A stretch of DNA of 64,000 nt from NCBI RefSeq assembly GCF_021532275.1, contig NZ_JACBOT010000009.1, positions 1 through 64,000 on the forward strand, in the 5' to 3' direction. Position numbers and translations under genes: made by a program. This document shows positions 8,874-17,240 of this stretch, in pieces (position 1 is the stretch's first letter; every line of letters starts with the position of its first letter). The notes beneath the pieces are model-generated. The model was given only the letters and a program-made list of their open reading frames with translations. It did not search any database and was not told the origin of the DNA. The DNA comes from Brevibacterium sp. UCMA 11754 (GTDB taxonomy: Bacteria; Actinomycetota; Actinomycetes; Actinomycetales; Brevibacteriaceae).

Positions 8874-9510
8874 GTTCTCTCAGGTCAGCAAGTCCGCGCC
8901 CTTCGAGGCTCGACCACAGGATCCGGCCGGGTCGCTCCTCGAGCTCCACCAGATGGGGAATGCCGATGGCGATGGTGCCTGCTGCTTCTGCGCTGGCGAG
9001 TCCTGGTTTCGAATCCTCGAGCGCCACACAGGCTCCCGGGTCGAGCTCAAGCAGCGCCGCTCCCTTGAGATAGGGCTCTGGATCGGGTTTGCCGGCGGTG
9101 ACCTCGTCACCGGAGATGAGGCCGACGAAGCTGCCGTCCGGGCATGCTGAGATGACCGCCTCGGCGAGTCGCCGGTAGGACATCGTGACCATCACACAGG
9201 GTATGCCGGCGGTGACGATCGCAGCGAGGAACTCGAGAGCTCCGGGACGAAACGGCACTGCTTCCTCGATCTTCGCGACGACCTGGTCGAGAAGGGTGTC
9301 GACGATGACTGCGGCTGGAAGGTCGAGTCCAGCATCCTGCATCATCGCGGCGGAGGTGAGAAGATCGTTGCCCACGAACTCCAGACCCTGCTCTTCGCTC
9401 CAGCTGATGCCGTGCGCGTTCATCAGTTCGGTCTCGGCTCTGATCCAATACGGTTCCGTATCAACCAGAGTTCCATCCATGTCCCAGAGGACTGCGGCAG
9501 GATTCGTCAT
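8851..9510 (-). CDS. HAD-superfamily phosphatase (beta-phosphoglucomutase-like subgroup)
   Basis: This 219-residue haloacid-dehalogenase-type phosphatase has motif I DMDGTLVDTEPYW, motif II (VMVTMSYRRLAE), motif III Lys in AGKPDPEPYL and motif IV ALEDSKPGLASA. A helical cap follows motif I, placing it with the PGMB/GPP-like subgroup that hydrolyses small phosphorylated metabolites; the substrate cannot be read from the sequence. The start at 9510 was chosen because it immediately precedes the conserved nucleophile strand and upstream in-frame sequence looks non-coding. It is divergent from the PAC2 gene, with only 22 bp between start codons, and convergent with the RecB-like gene. Confidence 0.9.
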   Translation of the reverse strand: MTNPAAVLWDMDGTLVDTEPYWIRAETELMNAHGISWSEEQGLEFVGNDLLTSAAMMQDAGLDLPAAVIVDTLLDQVVAKIEEAVPFRPGALEFLAAIVTAGIPCVMVTMSYRRLAEAVISACPDGSFVGLISGDEVTAGKPDPEPYLKGAALLELDPGACVALEDSKPGLASAEAAGTIAIGIPHLVELEERPGRILWSSLEGRGLADLRELTSRQSV

Positions 9511-9532
9511 GATTCCAGCGTAATCTTGAAGC

Positions 9533-10363
9533 ATGACTTTTCTTCCATCAGGGTCCGGGGCACTCGTGTTCATCGCCTTCGAAGGACAGGACGCGGATGC
9601 CTCCGAGGCCGCCAGTTCACTGGTCAAGGATCTCATCGAGTCATGGCGACTGGACGAGAGTGAGATCTTGGACACCGACGGATTCTACGAGTTCAGATTC
9701 TCAGAGCCTGAGATCGTTCGGGACGAAACGGGCCGAGCCACGATCGCGTGGCCGGGGATAGAAGTCCACCGGGGGCAGCATCTGGGCACACCGGTCACCG
9801 TCATCCAGGGACATGAGCCGGGACTGAAGTGGCGAGAATTCCTCTCGCTCATCCTGTCCGAGGTCACTGCCGAGGATCGTGTGGTCCTGCTCGGAGGTCT
9901 GCACGCGGAGGTCCCCCATACGCGGCCTCTGCCTGTCGTCGCGAACACAGAGGATGCGGTGCTCGCCGCAGATCTGAACATCGACGTCAACGGCTATGCG
10001 GGACCGATCGGCATCCTCGGCCTCCTCGGCGTCGAATGCGCCAGACGTGGACGCCACGCGATCAACCTGTGGGTCGGTGTCCCCGACTATCTCACCGACT
10101 CCCCTTCGCCCAAGGCTGAATTGGCTCTGGCGTCAGCGGTGGAGAAGTACACGGGACTCGAGATCGACATTCCCATCCTCGAGGAGGAGAGCCGCGCATG
10201 GGAGCTCGGTGCCGATGAGCTGGTCGCGAACAACCCGCACCTCGTCGAACTGCTCAAGGGACTCGAACAGCTCAACGATTCCACGGAGCTGCCCGAAGCC
10301 AGCGGCGATGCGATCGCCGCCGAGTTCGAACGCTACCTGCGCAAACGCGGTCGCGAGAAGTAG
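9533..10363 (+). CDS. PAC2 family protein (proteasome-assembly-chaperone-like fold)
   Basis: This 276-residue protein belongs to the PAC2 family, named for similarity to the eukaryotic proteasome assembly chaperone 2. Diagnostic parts are VFIAFEGQDADASEAASSL near the N-terminus, VVLLGGLHAEVPHTRPLPV and GILGLLGVECARRGRHAINLWVGVPDYL, followed by an acidic, helical C-terminus. Two PAC2 paralogues are typical in actinobacteria; their role is not established. Its proximity to the 20S genes (8 kb) is suggestive but not proof of a chaperone function. The ATG at 9533 lies six bases after TAATCT (9521-9526), so the transcript is probably leaderless. No defect is seen. Confidence 0.9.
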   Translation: MTFLPSGSGALVFIAFEGQDADASEAASSLVKDLIESWRLDESEILDTDGFYEFRFSEPEIVRDETGRATIAWPGIEVHRGQHLGTPVTVIQGHEPGLKWREFLSLILSEVTAEDRVVLLGGLHAEVPHTRPLPVVANTEDAVLAADLNIDVNGYAGPIGILGLLGVECARRGRHAINLWVGVPDYLTDSPSPKAELALASAVEKYTGLEIDIPILEEESRAWELGADELVANNPHLVELLKGLEQLNDSTELPEASGDAIAAEFERYLRKRGREK

Positions 10364-10374
10364 AGGGCTCCGGC

Positions 10375-11634
10375 TCAGCCGTGCAGGTCGATGCCGAGCA
10401 GGGCATCGACGGCGTCGGCGACCCGGTCACCGCACACCGGTGCGGTCTCGGCAGCGGGTGAGTCCGCATAGTGCTCGGCCCATTCGTCGAGGATTCCCAA
10501 TGCACGGGGGCTGTCGAGGTCATCGGCCAGAGACTCACGCAGCAGACCGATGATGTGTCCGCGCAGCCCCTCCCGGCATTCGGCTTCGCACATTGCCGCA
10601 TGCTTCCAGGCCTGCAGTCGCGCCGAGGCGGACTCGAGCAGATCGTCGGTGAAGATCCAGTCGCTGCGATAGTGGTTGGACAGCAGCACTGTGCGAATGA
10701 CCATCGGGTCGACGCCCTGTTCGCGCAGCTTCGAGACGAGGACCAGGTTGCCCTTGGACTTGCTCATCTTCTCGCCCTGGTAGCCGACCATGCCTGTGTG
10801 CATATAGGTCCGGGCCAGCGGTTTCTGCTTCCACGCCGCTGCGTGAGCTGCGCTCATCTCGTGGTGTGGGAACACCAGGTCGCTGCCGCCGCCCTGAACA
10901 TCGACGGGCAGTCCCGCGTAGTTGTTGGCGATGACGGTGCATTCGATGTGCCAGCCCGGGCGTCCCGGCCCGAGTTTCCCGCCGTCCCAGGACGGTTCGC
11001 CCTCGCGTGCGGCCTTCCACAGCAGAGGATCGATCTGATCGTCTTTGCCCGGCGTTTCCGGGTCGCCGCCGCGCTCAGCCGAGAGCTTGGCCATCGTGGC
11101 CCTGTCATCGTGGCTGACGCTGCCGAAGGGCGGATTGATCGGAGTTGAGACGCGGTAGTACACGTCCCCGTTGTCGAGGGTGTAGGCAGCCCGCGACTCG
11201 ACGAGGTCCTCGACCGCTGCGACGATCTGTTCGACCGACTCCACGACGCCGATGTAGTTCTGCGGCGGAAGCACGCGCAGCGCCGCCATGTCTTCGCGGA
11301 ACAGCTCGATCTGGGACTCCGCGAGTTCACGCCAGTCGACTCCGGTGGCGTTCGCCCTCTCCAGCAGAGGGTCATCGACATCGGTGGTGTTCTGCACATA
11401 GACGACGTCGAGCCCGGCGTCGCGCCACACCCTGTTCAAGAGGTCGAAGGCGACATAGGTCGCCGCGTGACCGAGATGGGTGGCATCGTACGGGGTGATT
11501 CCACATACATAGAGACCAGCCGCCTGGTCACGCCCTTTGAGTCTGCGTGGGCTCCGGGTGCCGGTGTCGAAGACTGTCGGCACCTTTCCGGAGCTGGTGA
11601 GGCGGGGTAGCTGAGGTTCGGACCATGACTTCAC
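10375..11634 (-). CDS. mshC: L-cysteine:1D-myo-inositol 2-amino-2-deoxy-alpha-D-glucopyranoside ligase MshC
   Basis: MshC uses ATP to join cysteine to GlcN-inositol, the penultimate step in making mycothiol, the main low-molecular-weight thiol of actinobacteria. It resembles class I cysteinyl-tRNA synthetase. The zinc/HIGH region is LYVCGITPYDATHLGHA, a zinc-ligand segment is WHIECTVIA, and the KMSKS motif is KMSKSKGN. The protein is 419 residues, normal for MshC, and lacks the long anticodon-binding tail of CysS. The GTG at 11634 (VKSWSEPQLP) is chosen because MshC proteins usually begin with a KSW segment; an ATG at 11670 is possible. It is convergent with the PAC2 gene, with an 11-bp gap. 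Confidence 0.95.
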   Translation of the reverse strand: MKSWSEPQLPRLTSSGKVPTVFDTGTRSPRRLKGRDQAAGLYVCGITPYDATHLGHAATYVAFDLLNRVWRDAGLDVVYVQNTTDVDDPLLERANATGVDWRELAESQIELFREDMAALRVLPPQNYIGVVESVEQIVAAVEDLVESRAAYTLDNGDVYYRVSTPINPPFGSVSHDDRATMAKLSAERGGDPETPGKDDQIDPLLWKAAREGEPSWDGGKLGPGRPGWHIECTVIANNYAGLPVDVQGGGSDLVFPHHEMSAAHAAAWKQKPLARTYMHTGMVGYQGEKMSKSKGNLVLVSKLREQGVDPMVIRTVLLSNHYRSDWIFTDDLLESASARLQAWKHAAMCEAECREGLRGHIIGLLRESLADDLDSPRALGILDEWAEHYADSPAAETAPVCGDRVADAVDALLGIDLHG

Positions 11635-11694
11635 GGAGACCAGCCTAACCGAGTCATAGCAGAACGGCACCTCCGGTCTCAGACGGTGCCGTCT

Positions 11695-12507
11695 CTAGAT
11701 CGGCGGCCAGGGAATGACGGTCCGATCCTGCGGCGGATCGGGGAACGTTCCGGCCTCCCCCAGACGCTCCGCCCGGGCGCGCAGGCTCTCGATCTCTGCC
11801 TCCTCCAAAGACTCATCCAACACGGTCCGCAGCTCCGTGGGCATTCGGACCACCTCGTCGAGGGCGTCGATCTCTTCGACCCTGAACGACTGATGAGAGA
11901 AACCCCACAGCACGGTGCGCACCTTCTCCTCGGCGTGGAACGTCAGACCGTTGTCGATGCCGTAGGTGCCGATGCTGGCCGCACCGCTGCCCGGCAGGTA
12001 GCTGCCGGTGATGATGTGGCCCGCCTTCCGGTCGGCGTTGTTCGCGAGGAGGTCGAAGAAGGCGATCGCGCGCAGCCCCTCCCGTGTGTCGTGGGACAGC
12101 ACCAGATCGGTGCCGTCCTCGGTTCGCAAGGCGAACATCGGAGTGTGATCGGCAGGGATGCCGTCGACCCCGGTGAGGACGACGGCGTCATCGTCCCCGG
12201 AGTCCTCGACATAGGCCTGGAGCGACCCTGGCCCCGCTCCCAGGTCTGCTCGGAGGACGGTCGGCGGGACCACGTTCAAGTCGAGGTGAGCGCTCAGCCG
12301 GTAGGACGCCACCTCGCGCAGCGAGAGCGTGTGCGGTGGGAAGTCTGCCAGCGGTCGCTCTCCCGATGCCGGTTTGTAGACGGCTTTCAGGTGGGTGCCG
12401 GCGTGGTCGACGACCACGAGTCGAGTGTCGTTGCTGGCCCGCGGGATCGCTCCCATGACGGTGCAAGTGCCCTGTTCCAGGGCCTGCTGGGCGAAGGCTT
12501 CGTGCAT
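11695..12507 (-). CDS. SCO1664-family protein (phosphatidylinositol-kinase-like fold)
   Basis: This is a conserved actinobacterial protein of 270 residues with a degenerate PI3/4-kinase-like fold. The putative nucleotide-binding Lys lies in HLKAVYKPASGERPL. The catalytic-like loop is FFDLLANNADRKAGHII, and the metal-binding-like segment is GIDNGLTFHAEEKVRTVLWGF. No substrate is known for the family. The gene follows the DUF3090 gene with a 7-bp gap and precedes mshC by 60 bp, a pairing conserved in other actinobacteria, so a link with mycothiol or phosphoinositol metabolism is conceivable but unproven. The ATG at 12507 was chosen because it is close to the upstream stop and upstream in-frame sequence is non-coding in style. 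Confidence 0.85.
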   Translation of the reverse strand: MHEAFAQQALEQGTCTVMGAIPRASNDTRLVVVDHAGTHLKAVYKPASGERPLADFPPHTLSLREVASYRLSAHLDLNVVPPTVLRADLGAGPGSLQAYVEDSGDDDAVVLTGVDGIPADHTPMFALRTEDGTDLVLSHDTREGLRAIAFFDLLANNADRKAGHIITGSYLPGSGAASIGTYGIDNGLTFHAEEKVRTVLWGFSHQSFRVEEIDALDEVVRMPTELRTVLDESLEEAEIESLRARAERLGEAGTFPDPPQDRTVIPWPPI

Positions 12508-12514
12508 GACTCTC

Positions 12515-13078
12515 TTAAACGCGGGCGATGCCGTTGGCACGGGGGCACAGGTGCCCTTCGGGCTCCAGCGGCAGCGAGCAGAAGGGGCAGTCGCCGCGAC
12601 CGGCGGAGACGACCTGATCGGCCCGGCGGGCGAACTCGCGGGAACCGGCGGCGTCGAGAACGATGCGCAGCACCTCTCGCTCGACTTCATCGTCATCCGG
12701 CTCTGCTGAGGTGCCCGTCTGAGCATCCTCCTCGGTGAGTTCGAAGCATTCGACCACAAGCTCATGGGCGACCGTGTCCCAGCCAAGGCTCATGGTGCCG
12801 ACCCGGAATTCAGGCTCGATCGGGACGTTGAGTCCGGCGTTGTCGATGCGTTCGTCGATCGCAGACTGGGGCACTCGCGCCGCGGGATCCTTGACCATGA
12901 CCATATCGAGCAGTTCGGTGACGCGATCGGCGAGGATTTCGACCTGCTCCTTCTCGACCACCACTGTGGTCAGCGAAGTTCCGGATTTCGCCTGCAAGAG
13001 GAACGTTCGCTCGCCGGGCAGACCGATCGTGCCGACGACGAATCGATCTGGGGTGGGGTGGTCGTACAAAGCTGCCAT
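12515..13078 (-). CDS. DUF3090 family protein with C-terminal zinc-ribbon-like motif
   Basis: This 187-residue protein starts MAALYDHPTPDRFVVGTIG and has the DUF3090 hallmarks GERTFLLQA and VEKEQVEILADRVTELLD. It ends with CPFCSLPLEPEGHLCPRANG, a CxxC...C pattern that looks like a zinc-binding knuckle. The family is restricted largely to actinobacteria and has no assigned function. It is coupled by a 7-bp spacing to the kinase-like SCO1664-type gene, and the two probably form one operon. The start ATG lies six bases after TAGGCT on the minus strand (13090-13085), again a leaderless-looking start. Confidence 0.88.
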   Translation of the reverse strand: MAALYDHPTPDRFVVGTIGLPGERTFLLQAKSGTSLTTVVVEKEQVEILADRVTELLDMVMVKDPAARVPQSAIDERIDNAGLNVPIEPEFRVGTMSLGWDTVAHELVVECFELTEEDAQTGTSAEPDDDEVEREVLRIVLDAAGSREFARRADQVVSAGRGDCPFCSLPLEPEGHLCPRANGIARV

Positions 13079-13135
13079 GCCTTCAGCCTAGTTCAAAGAC
13101 TTACATGTCCGACTTCCCTGGGATACATTTGAGTC

Positions 13136-13417
13136 ATGAGCACTGATCCTCGTGAGGCCCTGGACGCATTCCTCGAAGCAGTGGGTGAACACTTCGCTGC
13201 ATCCGCACACCGCAATGGAGACCAAGACCCCCGTGTCGAAGCCGCCTACATGGCCTTGGCCGACGCCTTCGAAATCTATGAAGACGCGATCTACACCGCG
13301 TACGACGAGGTCACCCCGTTTGAGCTCTTCGACGATGTCGAAGATGCCAAGGAGGACGACGAGAACAACGAACTCGACGGTGATTTCGCCATCGACGAGG
13401 ACGACGAAGACGACTGA
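13136..13417 (+). CDS. Small acidic hypothetical protein
   Basis: This is a 93-residue protein I do not recognise. The N-terminal ~65 residues look helical (DAFLEAVGEHFAASAHR, VEAAYMALADAFEIYEDAIY). The last ~28 are almost entirely Asp/Glu, an extreme acidic tail of the kind seen in nucleic-acid mimics, histone-like chaperones or primosome-associated proteins. There are no cysteines, signal peptide or membrane segments. The ATG at 13136 follows TACATT (13124-13129) by six bases, consistent with a leaderless transcript. It is divergent from DUF3090 (57 bp) and convergent with the aldo/keto reductase-like gene. Codon use and the clean frame support a real gene. Confidence 0.7.
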   Translation: MSTDPREALDAFLEAVGEHFAASAHRNGDQDPRVEAAYMALADAFEIYEDAIYTAYDEVTPFELFDDVEDAKEDDENNELDGDFAIDEDDEDD

Positions 13418-13441
13418 ATCAGGTACGAACCGGCCGCAACC

Positions 13442-13477
13442 TCAGGAGATCTGGTCGAATTCAGGAGATCTGGTCGA
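13442..13477. repeat. Tandem 17-bp duplication at the end of the aldo/keto reductase-like gene
   Basis: TCAGGAGATCTGGTCGA occurs at 13442-13458 and again at 13461-13477, period 19. The second copy contains the stop codon and last codons (DQIS) of the minus-strand aldo/keto reductase-like gene, and the first lies just beyond the stop. This looks like a recent slippage duplication of the gene end. Confidence 0.9.
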
Positions 13478-14363
13478 GCACCTCGGCGATCTCGGGTTCG
13501 AGTTCGATTTCGCTGCTGAGCAGCTGAGTCATCTGCTCAGGGGTGCGGGCCGAGACCAAGGATGACGCGACTCCCTGGTACCTGTTGAACGCCAGCGCAA
13601 TGTCTGTCGTCGTCACTCCCAGTGCCGCAGCCGCCTTGCGGACTCCTGCCAGCACGCGCGTCGCCCGCTCGTCGAGATAGGCCCCGACGTAGTCGGTGAG
13701 TTCACCCACCGCGAAGCGTGAGTCCTGTGGGGTGCCTCGCCGATATTTGTCGCTCAGCACTCCTCTGCCCAGGCCGGCACCGGCGATGAGTCCCACGCCT
13801 GCGTAGTTCGCAGCCGGCAGAAGATCGTGCTCTGCCTCCCGGTTGAGCAGGGAGTATTCGGCGATCGCGCAGGCGATCGGCAGACCTGCTCCGCGCATCT
13901 CCGCCAGCTCCCAACCGGCATGGTGGGACACGCCGACGTAGCGGATCTTGCCCAACGTCAGCAGGGTATCGATCGCCGAGGCGGTCTCTGCCCTGTCCAC
14001 CACAGCATCGAAGACATCGAGGATGAGCATGTCAATGTGGGAACGTCCGGTGGCGCTGAGCAGGGCATCGACCTGGCTGAGAATCCGAGCCCTGCCCAGA
14101 CCCACCTCGATGTGGGATGACTCACTCATGGACACGCCCACTCGGGCAACCAACACGATCTGCTCAGGAAGACTCAGCTGAGACAGCACCTGAGCCGCGT
14201 GCACTCCCGAACTGGGAAGCTCAATGAGGTTCCCACCAGCGTCGACGTACTCATCGACGAGTCGCTGTGCGACTGCGGCGTCGACTCGGTGTCCCCACTC
14301 GAATGTGCCGAGACCCACATCGCTGACTTCAAGACCGGTTCTGCCGAGGCGTTGATGCTTCAT
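13461..14363 (-). CDS. Aldo/keto reductase-fold protein lacking the catalytic tetrad
   Basis: This 300-residue protein has the (beta/alpha)8 aldo/keto reductase fold: MKHQRLGRTGLEVSDVGLGT at the start, then KIRYVGVSHHAGWEL and the typical C-terminal TDIALAFNRYQGVASSL. The four catalytic positions are all changed. Where DTADVYG is expected (Asp and Tyr) it reads IELPSSGVH, the active-site Lys strand reads VLVARVG, and the usual His after IDL reads MLILD. It therefore probably does not reduce carbonyls and may be a regulatory or binding relative. It is divergent from uppP with 69 bp between starts, and such genes are recurrent uppP neighbours in actinobacteria. Minus-strand TAACCT lies eight bases before the ATG. 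Confidence 0.85.
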   Translation of the reverse strand: MKHQRLGRTGLEVSDVGLGTFEWGHRVDAAVAQRLVDEYVDAGGNLIELPSSGVHAAQVLSQLSLPEQIVLVARVGVSMSESSHIEVGLGRARILSQVDALLSATGRSHIDMLILDVFDAVVDRAETASAIDTLLTLGKIRYVGVSHHAGWELAEMRGAGLPIACAIAEYSLLNREAEHDLLPAANYAGVGLIAGAGLGRGVLSDKYRRGTPQDSRFAVGELTDYVGAYLDERATRVLAGVRKAAAALGVTTTDIALAFNRYQGVASSLVSARTPEQMTQLLSSEIELEPEIAEVLDQIS

Positions 14364-14432
14364 GATTGTTGAGGTTACCTGATTCGGCGACTACCGTGGT
14401 TTCGTTCCCATCCCACTTTCTCAAGGAGACGC

Positions 14433-15266
14433 ATGTACGACTGGCTGGTCGCAGCTGTGCTTGGCATCGTTCAGGCACTGACAGAATTTCTGCCGATCTC
14501 GTCCTCAGCGCATGTGCGCATCGTCGGTGAGTTCATGTTGCCGGGCCAGGATCCGGGCGCGTTCTTCACCGCGATCATCCAGATCGGCACCGAGGCAGCT
14601 GTCGTCGTGTACTTCTGGCGCGACATCGTCTCCATCATCTCCAAATGGTGCAAGGCGCTGGTCGGCAAGCACGACCGCAAGGACCCTGAAGTCCGGCTCG
14701 GCTGGCTGATCATCGTCGGATCGATTCCGATCGTCATCCTCGGTCTGCTGTTCCAGGACGCCATTGAGGGCGCGCTGCGCAGCCTGTGGATCACCGCGAC
14801 CATGCTCATCGTCTTCGGACTCATCATCGGCCTCGCCGACTGGGTGGGCAAGAGGGAACGCACCCTTGAGGACATGAGCTGGGGCCAGGGCATCGCCTAC
14901 GGATTCGCCCAGGCGCTGGCGCTCATCCCCGGTGTCTCACGCTCCGGCGGGACGATCATGGCCGGACGCTTCATGGGCTTCGACCGTCCTGCCGCTGCCC
15001 GCTACTCGTTCCTGCTCGCCATTCCAGCGGTCTTGGGATCCGGTTTCTACAGCGTCTTCCAGACGCTCGGCACCACAGACATGGTCATCGGCTGGGGACC
15101 GACGATCCTGGCCACCATCATCGCCTTCGGACTCGGACTCCTCGTCATCCACTGGTTCCTCGGCTACGTGAAGACCAAGTCGTTCGCGATCTTCGTCTGG
15201 TACCGCGTGGCACTGGGCATCGTGCTCTACATCCTGCTGGGCACAGGAGTCCTCGCCGCCACTTGA
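14433..15266 (+). CDS. uppP: Undecaprenyl-diphosphatase UppP (BacA)
   Basis: UppP dephosphorylates undecaprenyl pyrophosphate, recycling the lipid carrier used for peptidoglycan and other cell-surface polymers, and confers basal bacitracin tolerance. The 277-residue membrane protein has about seven or eight helices and the two diagnostic motifs: [10 protein letters not shown] near the N-terminus (catalytic Glu and His) and PGVSRSGGT around residue 170 (catalytic Ser/Arg). The ATG at 14433 has an AAGGAG site at ideal spacing. The neighbouring histidine phosphatase and the aldo/keto reductase-like gene are its conserved companions. The sequence is intact. Confidence 0.97.
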   Translation: MYDWLVAAVLGIVQALTEFLPISSSAHVRIVGEFMLPGQDPGAFFTAIIQIGTEAAVVVYFWRDIVSIISKWCKALVGKHDRKDPEVRLGWLIIVGSIPIVILGLLFQDAIEGALRSLWITATMLIVFGLIIGLADWVGKRERTLEDMSWGQGIAYGFAQALALIPGVSRSGGTIMAGRFMGFDRPAAARYSFLLAIPAVLGSGFYSVFQTLGTTDMVIGWGPTILATIIAFGLGLLVIHWFLGYVKTKSFAIFVWYRVALGIVLYILLGTGVLAAT

Positions 15267-15306
15267 TTGGCGCAGGCTGATCGGCGCCGGCTGGCTCGGT
15301 TGTGCG

Positions 15307-16011
15307 TCAGCGCAGTCCGCCGCCGCCGGGTTCGCTCCCCTCGGAGAGCCCGGCGGCGGTGACCGACATCGCCGTCAGCACCGGCCGTGGCCCCGAGAAG
15401 TCGATGACGGTGAAGGAGCCCGGGGCAACGCTTATTCGTTGAAAATCATCGAGAGGCATCGCCAGCGCATCGGCAATGATCGCCTTGATGATGTCGCCGT
15501 GGGAGACGAGCATCGCCCAACGTTCGGCTCTGCCCTCACGATCCTCGATGCCGTGGCTGCGCTCTTCCTCGTCGCTGCGCTCTTCCGTGCGGAGCTCGTC
15601 GACGACGGTTCTCACTTGTGACACGGCACGGTCGGCCGCCTCGGCGATGGACTCTCCACCGGGGAACCGCGCCTGCGAAGCACTCTCGACGACGGTCTTC
15701 CACAGCTCTTCGCCGCCGAGCTCCTTCAGGCTCCGCCCGGTCCATTCTCCGTAGTCGAGTTCGATGAGGTCATCGACGGCGGCAACAGAATCGGCGGTGA
15801 CCGCAGACGCCGCGATCTGAGCCGTCTGCTCACATCGCATGAGGGGCGAATGCAGCAGGCGGGAAAAGTGGCGGTGCGGAAGCATCTGCAGGGTGTTGCG
15901 AAGGGCGCTGACACCCTGATCGGTCAGCGACACGCCGGGAGCGCGTCCGGCGAGGATCCCTGCCGTATTCGCACTGGAGACGCCGTGCCGGAGGAGAACG
16001 ATGACGGGCAT
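15307..16011 (-). CDS. Histidine-phosphatase-superfamily protein (MSMEG_4193-type)
   Basis: This phosphoglycerate-mutase-like phosphatase of 234 residues has the nucleophilic RHG motif in VIVLLRHGVSSANTAG and a second catalytic His in MLVSHGDIIKAII. ELDYGEWTGRSLKEL matches the acid/base segment, and the GGESIAEAADRA segment is typical of the family. It resembles the actinobacterial MSMEG_4193-type subgroup encoded near uppP and mshC; the physiological substrate is unknown. The Glu/Arg-rich insert (ERSDEEERSHGIEDREG) is unusual, and the C-terminus is Gly-rich. The ATG at 16011 follows minus-strand TAGTGT (16024-16019) by seven bases, so a leaderless transcript is likely. Confidence 0.88.
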   Translation of the reverse strand: MPVIVLLRHGVSSANTAGILAGRAPGVSLTDQGVSALRNTLQMLPHRHFSRLLHSPLMRCEQTAQIAASAVTADSVAAVDDLIELDYGEWTGRSLKELGGEELWKTVVESASQARFPGGESIAEAADRAVSQVRTVVDELRTEERSDEEERSHGIEDREGRAERWAMLVSHGDIIKAIIADALAMPLDDFQRISVAPGSFTVIDFSGPRPVLTAMSVTAAGLSEGSEPGGGGLR

Positions 16012-16018
16012 ATGATCA

Positions 16019-16042
16019 ACACTAGCCCAGATCGTTTACAGT
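16019..16042. promoter_or_regulatory. Back-to-back leaderless promoters in a 37-bp divergent gap
   Basis: TAGTGT on the minus strand (16024-16019) lies seven bases before the phosphatase ATG, and TACAGT on the plus strand (16037-16042) lies six bases before the DUF5703 ATG. Both are -10-like hexamers at leaderless spacing, so the -10 elements of the two promoters sit only 12 bp apart and the two polymerases would compete. Confidence 0.5.
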
Positions 16043-16048
16043 GGGCCT

Positions 16049-16252
16049 ATGAAGCGTCAGCGTCCCAGCATGGCCTATGAGTTTCGCAAGGTCTCGTTCT
16101 CCAGAGAAACCCCACGATCTGTCAGTCTCCAGGAACTCAATGATGAGGCGGAGTACGGCAAATGGGAGCTCGCCCGGACCCGGATCTCCGTGGGAGGCAC
16201 CAAGACCGTCTGGCTGCGTCGTAAGATCATGCCTCTGACATTGAGCAGCTGA
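16049..16252 (+). CDS. DUF5703 family small protein
   Basis: This is a 67-residue basic protein. The stretch MAYEFRKVSFSRETPR, the segment EYGKWELARTRIS and the end KTVWLRRKIM match the DUF5703 pattern found throughout actinobacteria next to a histidine phosphatase and M20 peptidase; no function is known. The ATG at 16049 is six bases after TACAGT. An alternative internal ATG at 16070 would begin at the conserved MAYEF and cannot be excluded. The DMT-family transporter begins 10 bp downstream, so they are likely cotranscribed. Confidence 0.85.
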   Translation: MKRQRPSMAYEFRKVSFSRETPRSVSLQELNDEAEYGKWELARTRISVGGTKTVWLRRKIMPLTLSS

Positions 16253-16262
16253 CACCGACCCT

Positions 16263-17240
16263 GTGAAGTCACCCGCTGCGCTCCTCCCCGTCCTCTTCGC
16301 CGGCCTCGTCACCATCGTGGCCGGCGGTGCCATGTCCCTCCAAGGTCGTGCCAACGGCCTGCTCGGTCCGATCCTGGGTCACTCTGTCTTCGCCGCACTC
16401 GTCTCGTTCATCATCGGACTCATCCTCGTGGGCACGACTCTGCTGTGCTCCTCCCGGTCTCGGGCCAGCGCCAGAATCCTGATCCGACTCCTCCGCACCC
16501 ACGCGATGTCCTGGTGGATGCTGCTCGGCGGTCTCAGCGGTGGCCTCGTCGTCATCGCTCAGGCATCCACCGTGCCGATCATGGGCGTCGCGATGTTCAC
16601 CATGGCCTTCGTCTCCGGCCAGGTGACCGGTGGTCTCGCCGTCGATTCCACACGCCTGCCACCGGGAGGGAGGCAGCGTCTGACGTTCTTCCGGGTCTTC
16701 GGGGTCCTCGTCGTCATCGCCGCCCTGGTCTACGGCGCGTCGGAGCGACTCAACCTGGGAGTCCCGCTCTGGGCCCTGCTGCTGCCCTTCGTCTCTGGTG
16801 CCCTGACCTCCGTCCAGCAGGCGTTCAATGGGCGGATCAAAGCCGCCACCGGCTCGGTCGTCGTCGCCACCACTGTGAACTTCGCCGTCGGCTTCCTCGC
16901 CCTGCTCGCGGCTGCTGGGGTCATCATGGCCTCCGGGGTGACCTGGACAGGATTTCCGACGGAGCCCACTCAGTGGTGGATGCTGCTCGGCGGCGCCTTC
17001 GGCGTCATCTTCATCGGGTTGACCGCGCTGACCGTGGCGAAGCTCGGCGTGCTGCTGCTCAGCCTCTTCTCGCTGTTCGGAAATCTCCTCGGCGCGCTCC
17101 TGCTCGATCTCCTTCTGCCCATGCCCGGATCCCTGGTGAGCACCACGACGGTCATCAGTGCCGCCCTGGTGCTCCTCGGGATCGCGATTACGATTATGCC
17201 TTCATCAGGAAATCGCCCAGAACCCTCGCCCCGAACTTGA
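16263..17240 (+). CDS. DMT-family transporter (DUF606/YdcZ type)
   Basis: This integral membrane protein of 325 residues has about ten hydrophobic helices arranged as two similar halves. Each half begins with a run resembling LLPVLFAGLVTIVAGGAMSL and contains the Gly-rich SWWMLLGGLSGG / QWWMLLGGAFGV pair, the internal duplication typical of YdcZ-like (DUF606) drug/metabolite transporters. The substrate is unknown. The GTG at 16263 is chosen from the first hydrophobic segment and the close spacing to DUF5703. The 3' end overlaps the convergent M20 peptidase gene by 47 bp, so the last ~15 residues are encoded opposite that gene's end. Confidence 0.85.
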   Translation: MKSPAALLPVLFAGLVTIVAGGAMSLQGRANGLLGPILGHSVFAALVSFIIGLILVGTTLLCSSRSRASARILIRLLRTHAMSWWMLLGGLSGGLVVIAQASTVPIMGVAMFTMAFVSGQVTGGLAVDSTRLPPGGRQRLTFFRVFGVLVVIAALVYGASERLNLGVPLWALLLPFVSGALTSVQQAFNGRIKAATGSVVVATTVNFAVGFLALLAAAGVIMASGVTWTGFPTEPTQWWMLLGGAFGVIFIGLTALTVAKLGVLLLSLFSLFGNLLGALLLDLLLPMPGSLVSTTTVISAALVLLGIAITIMPSSGNRPEPSPRT

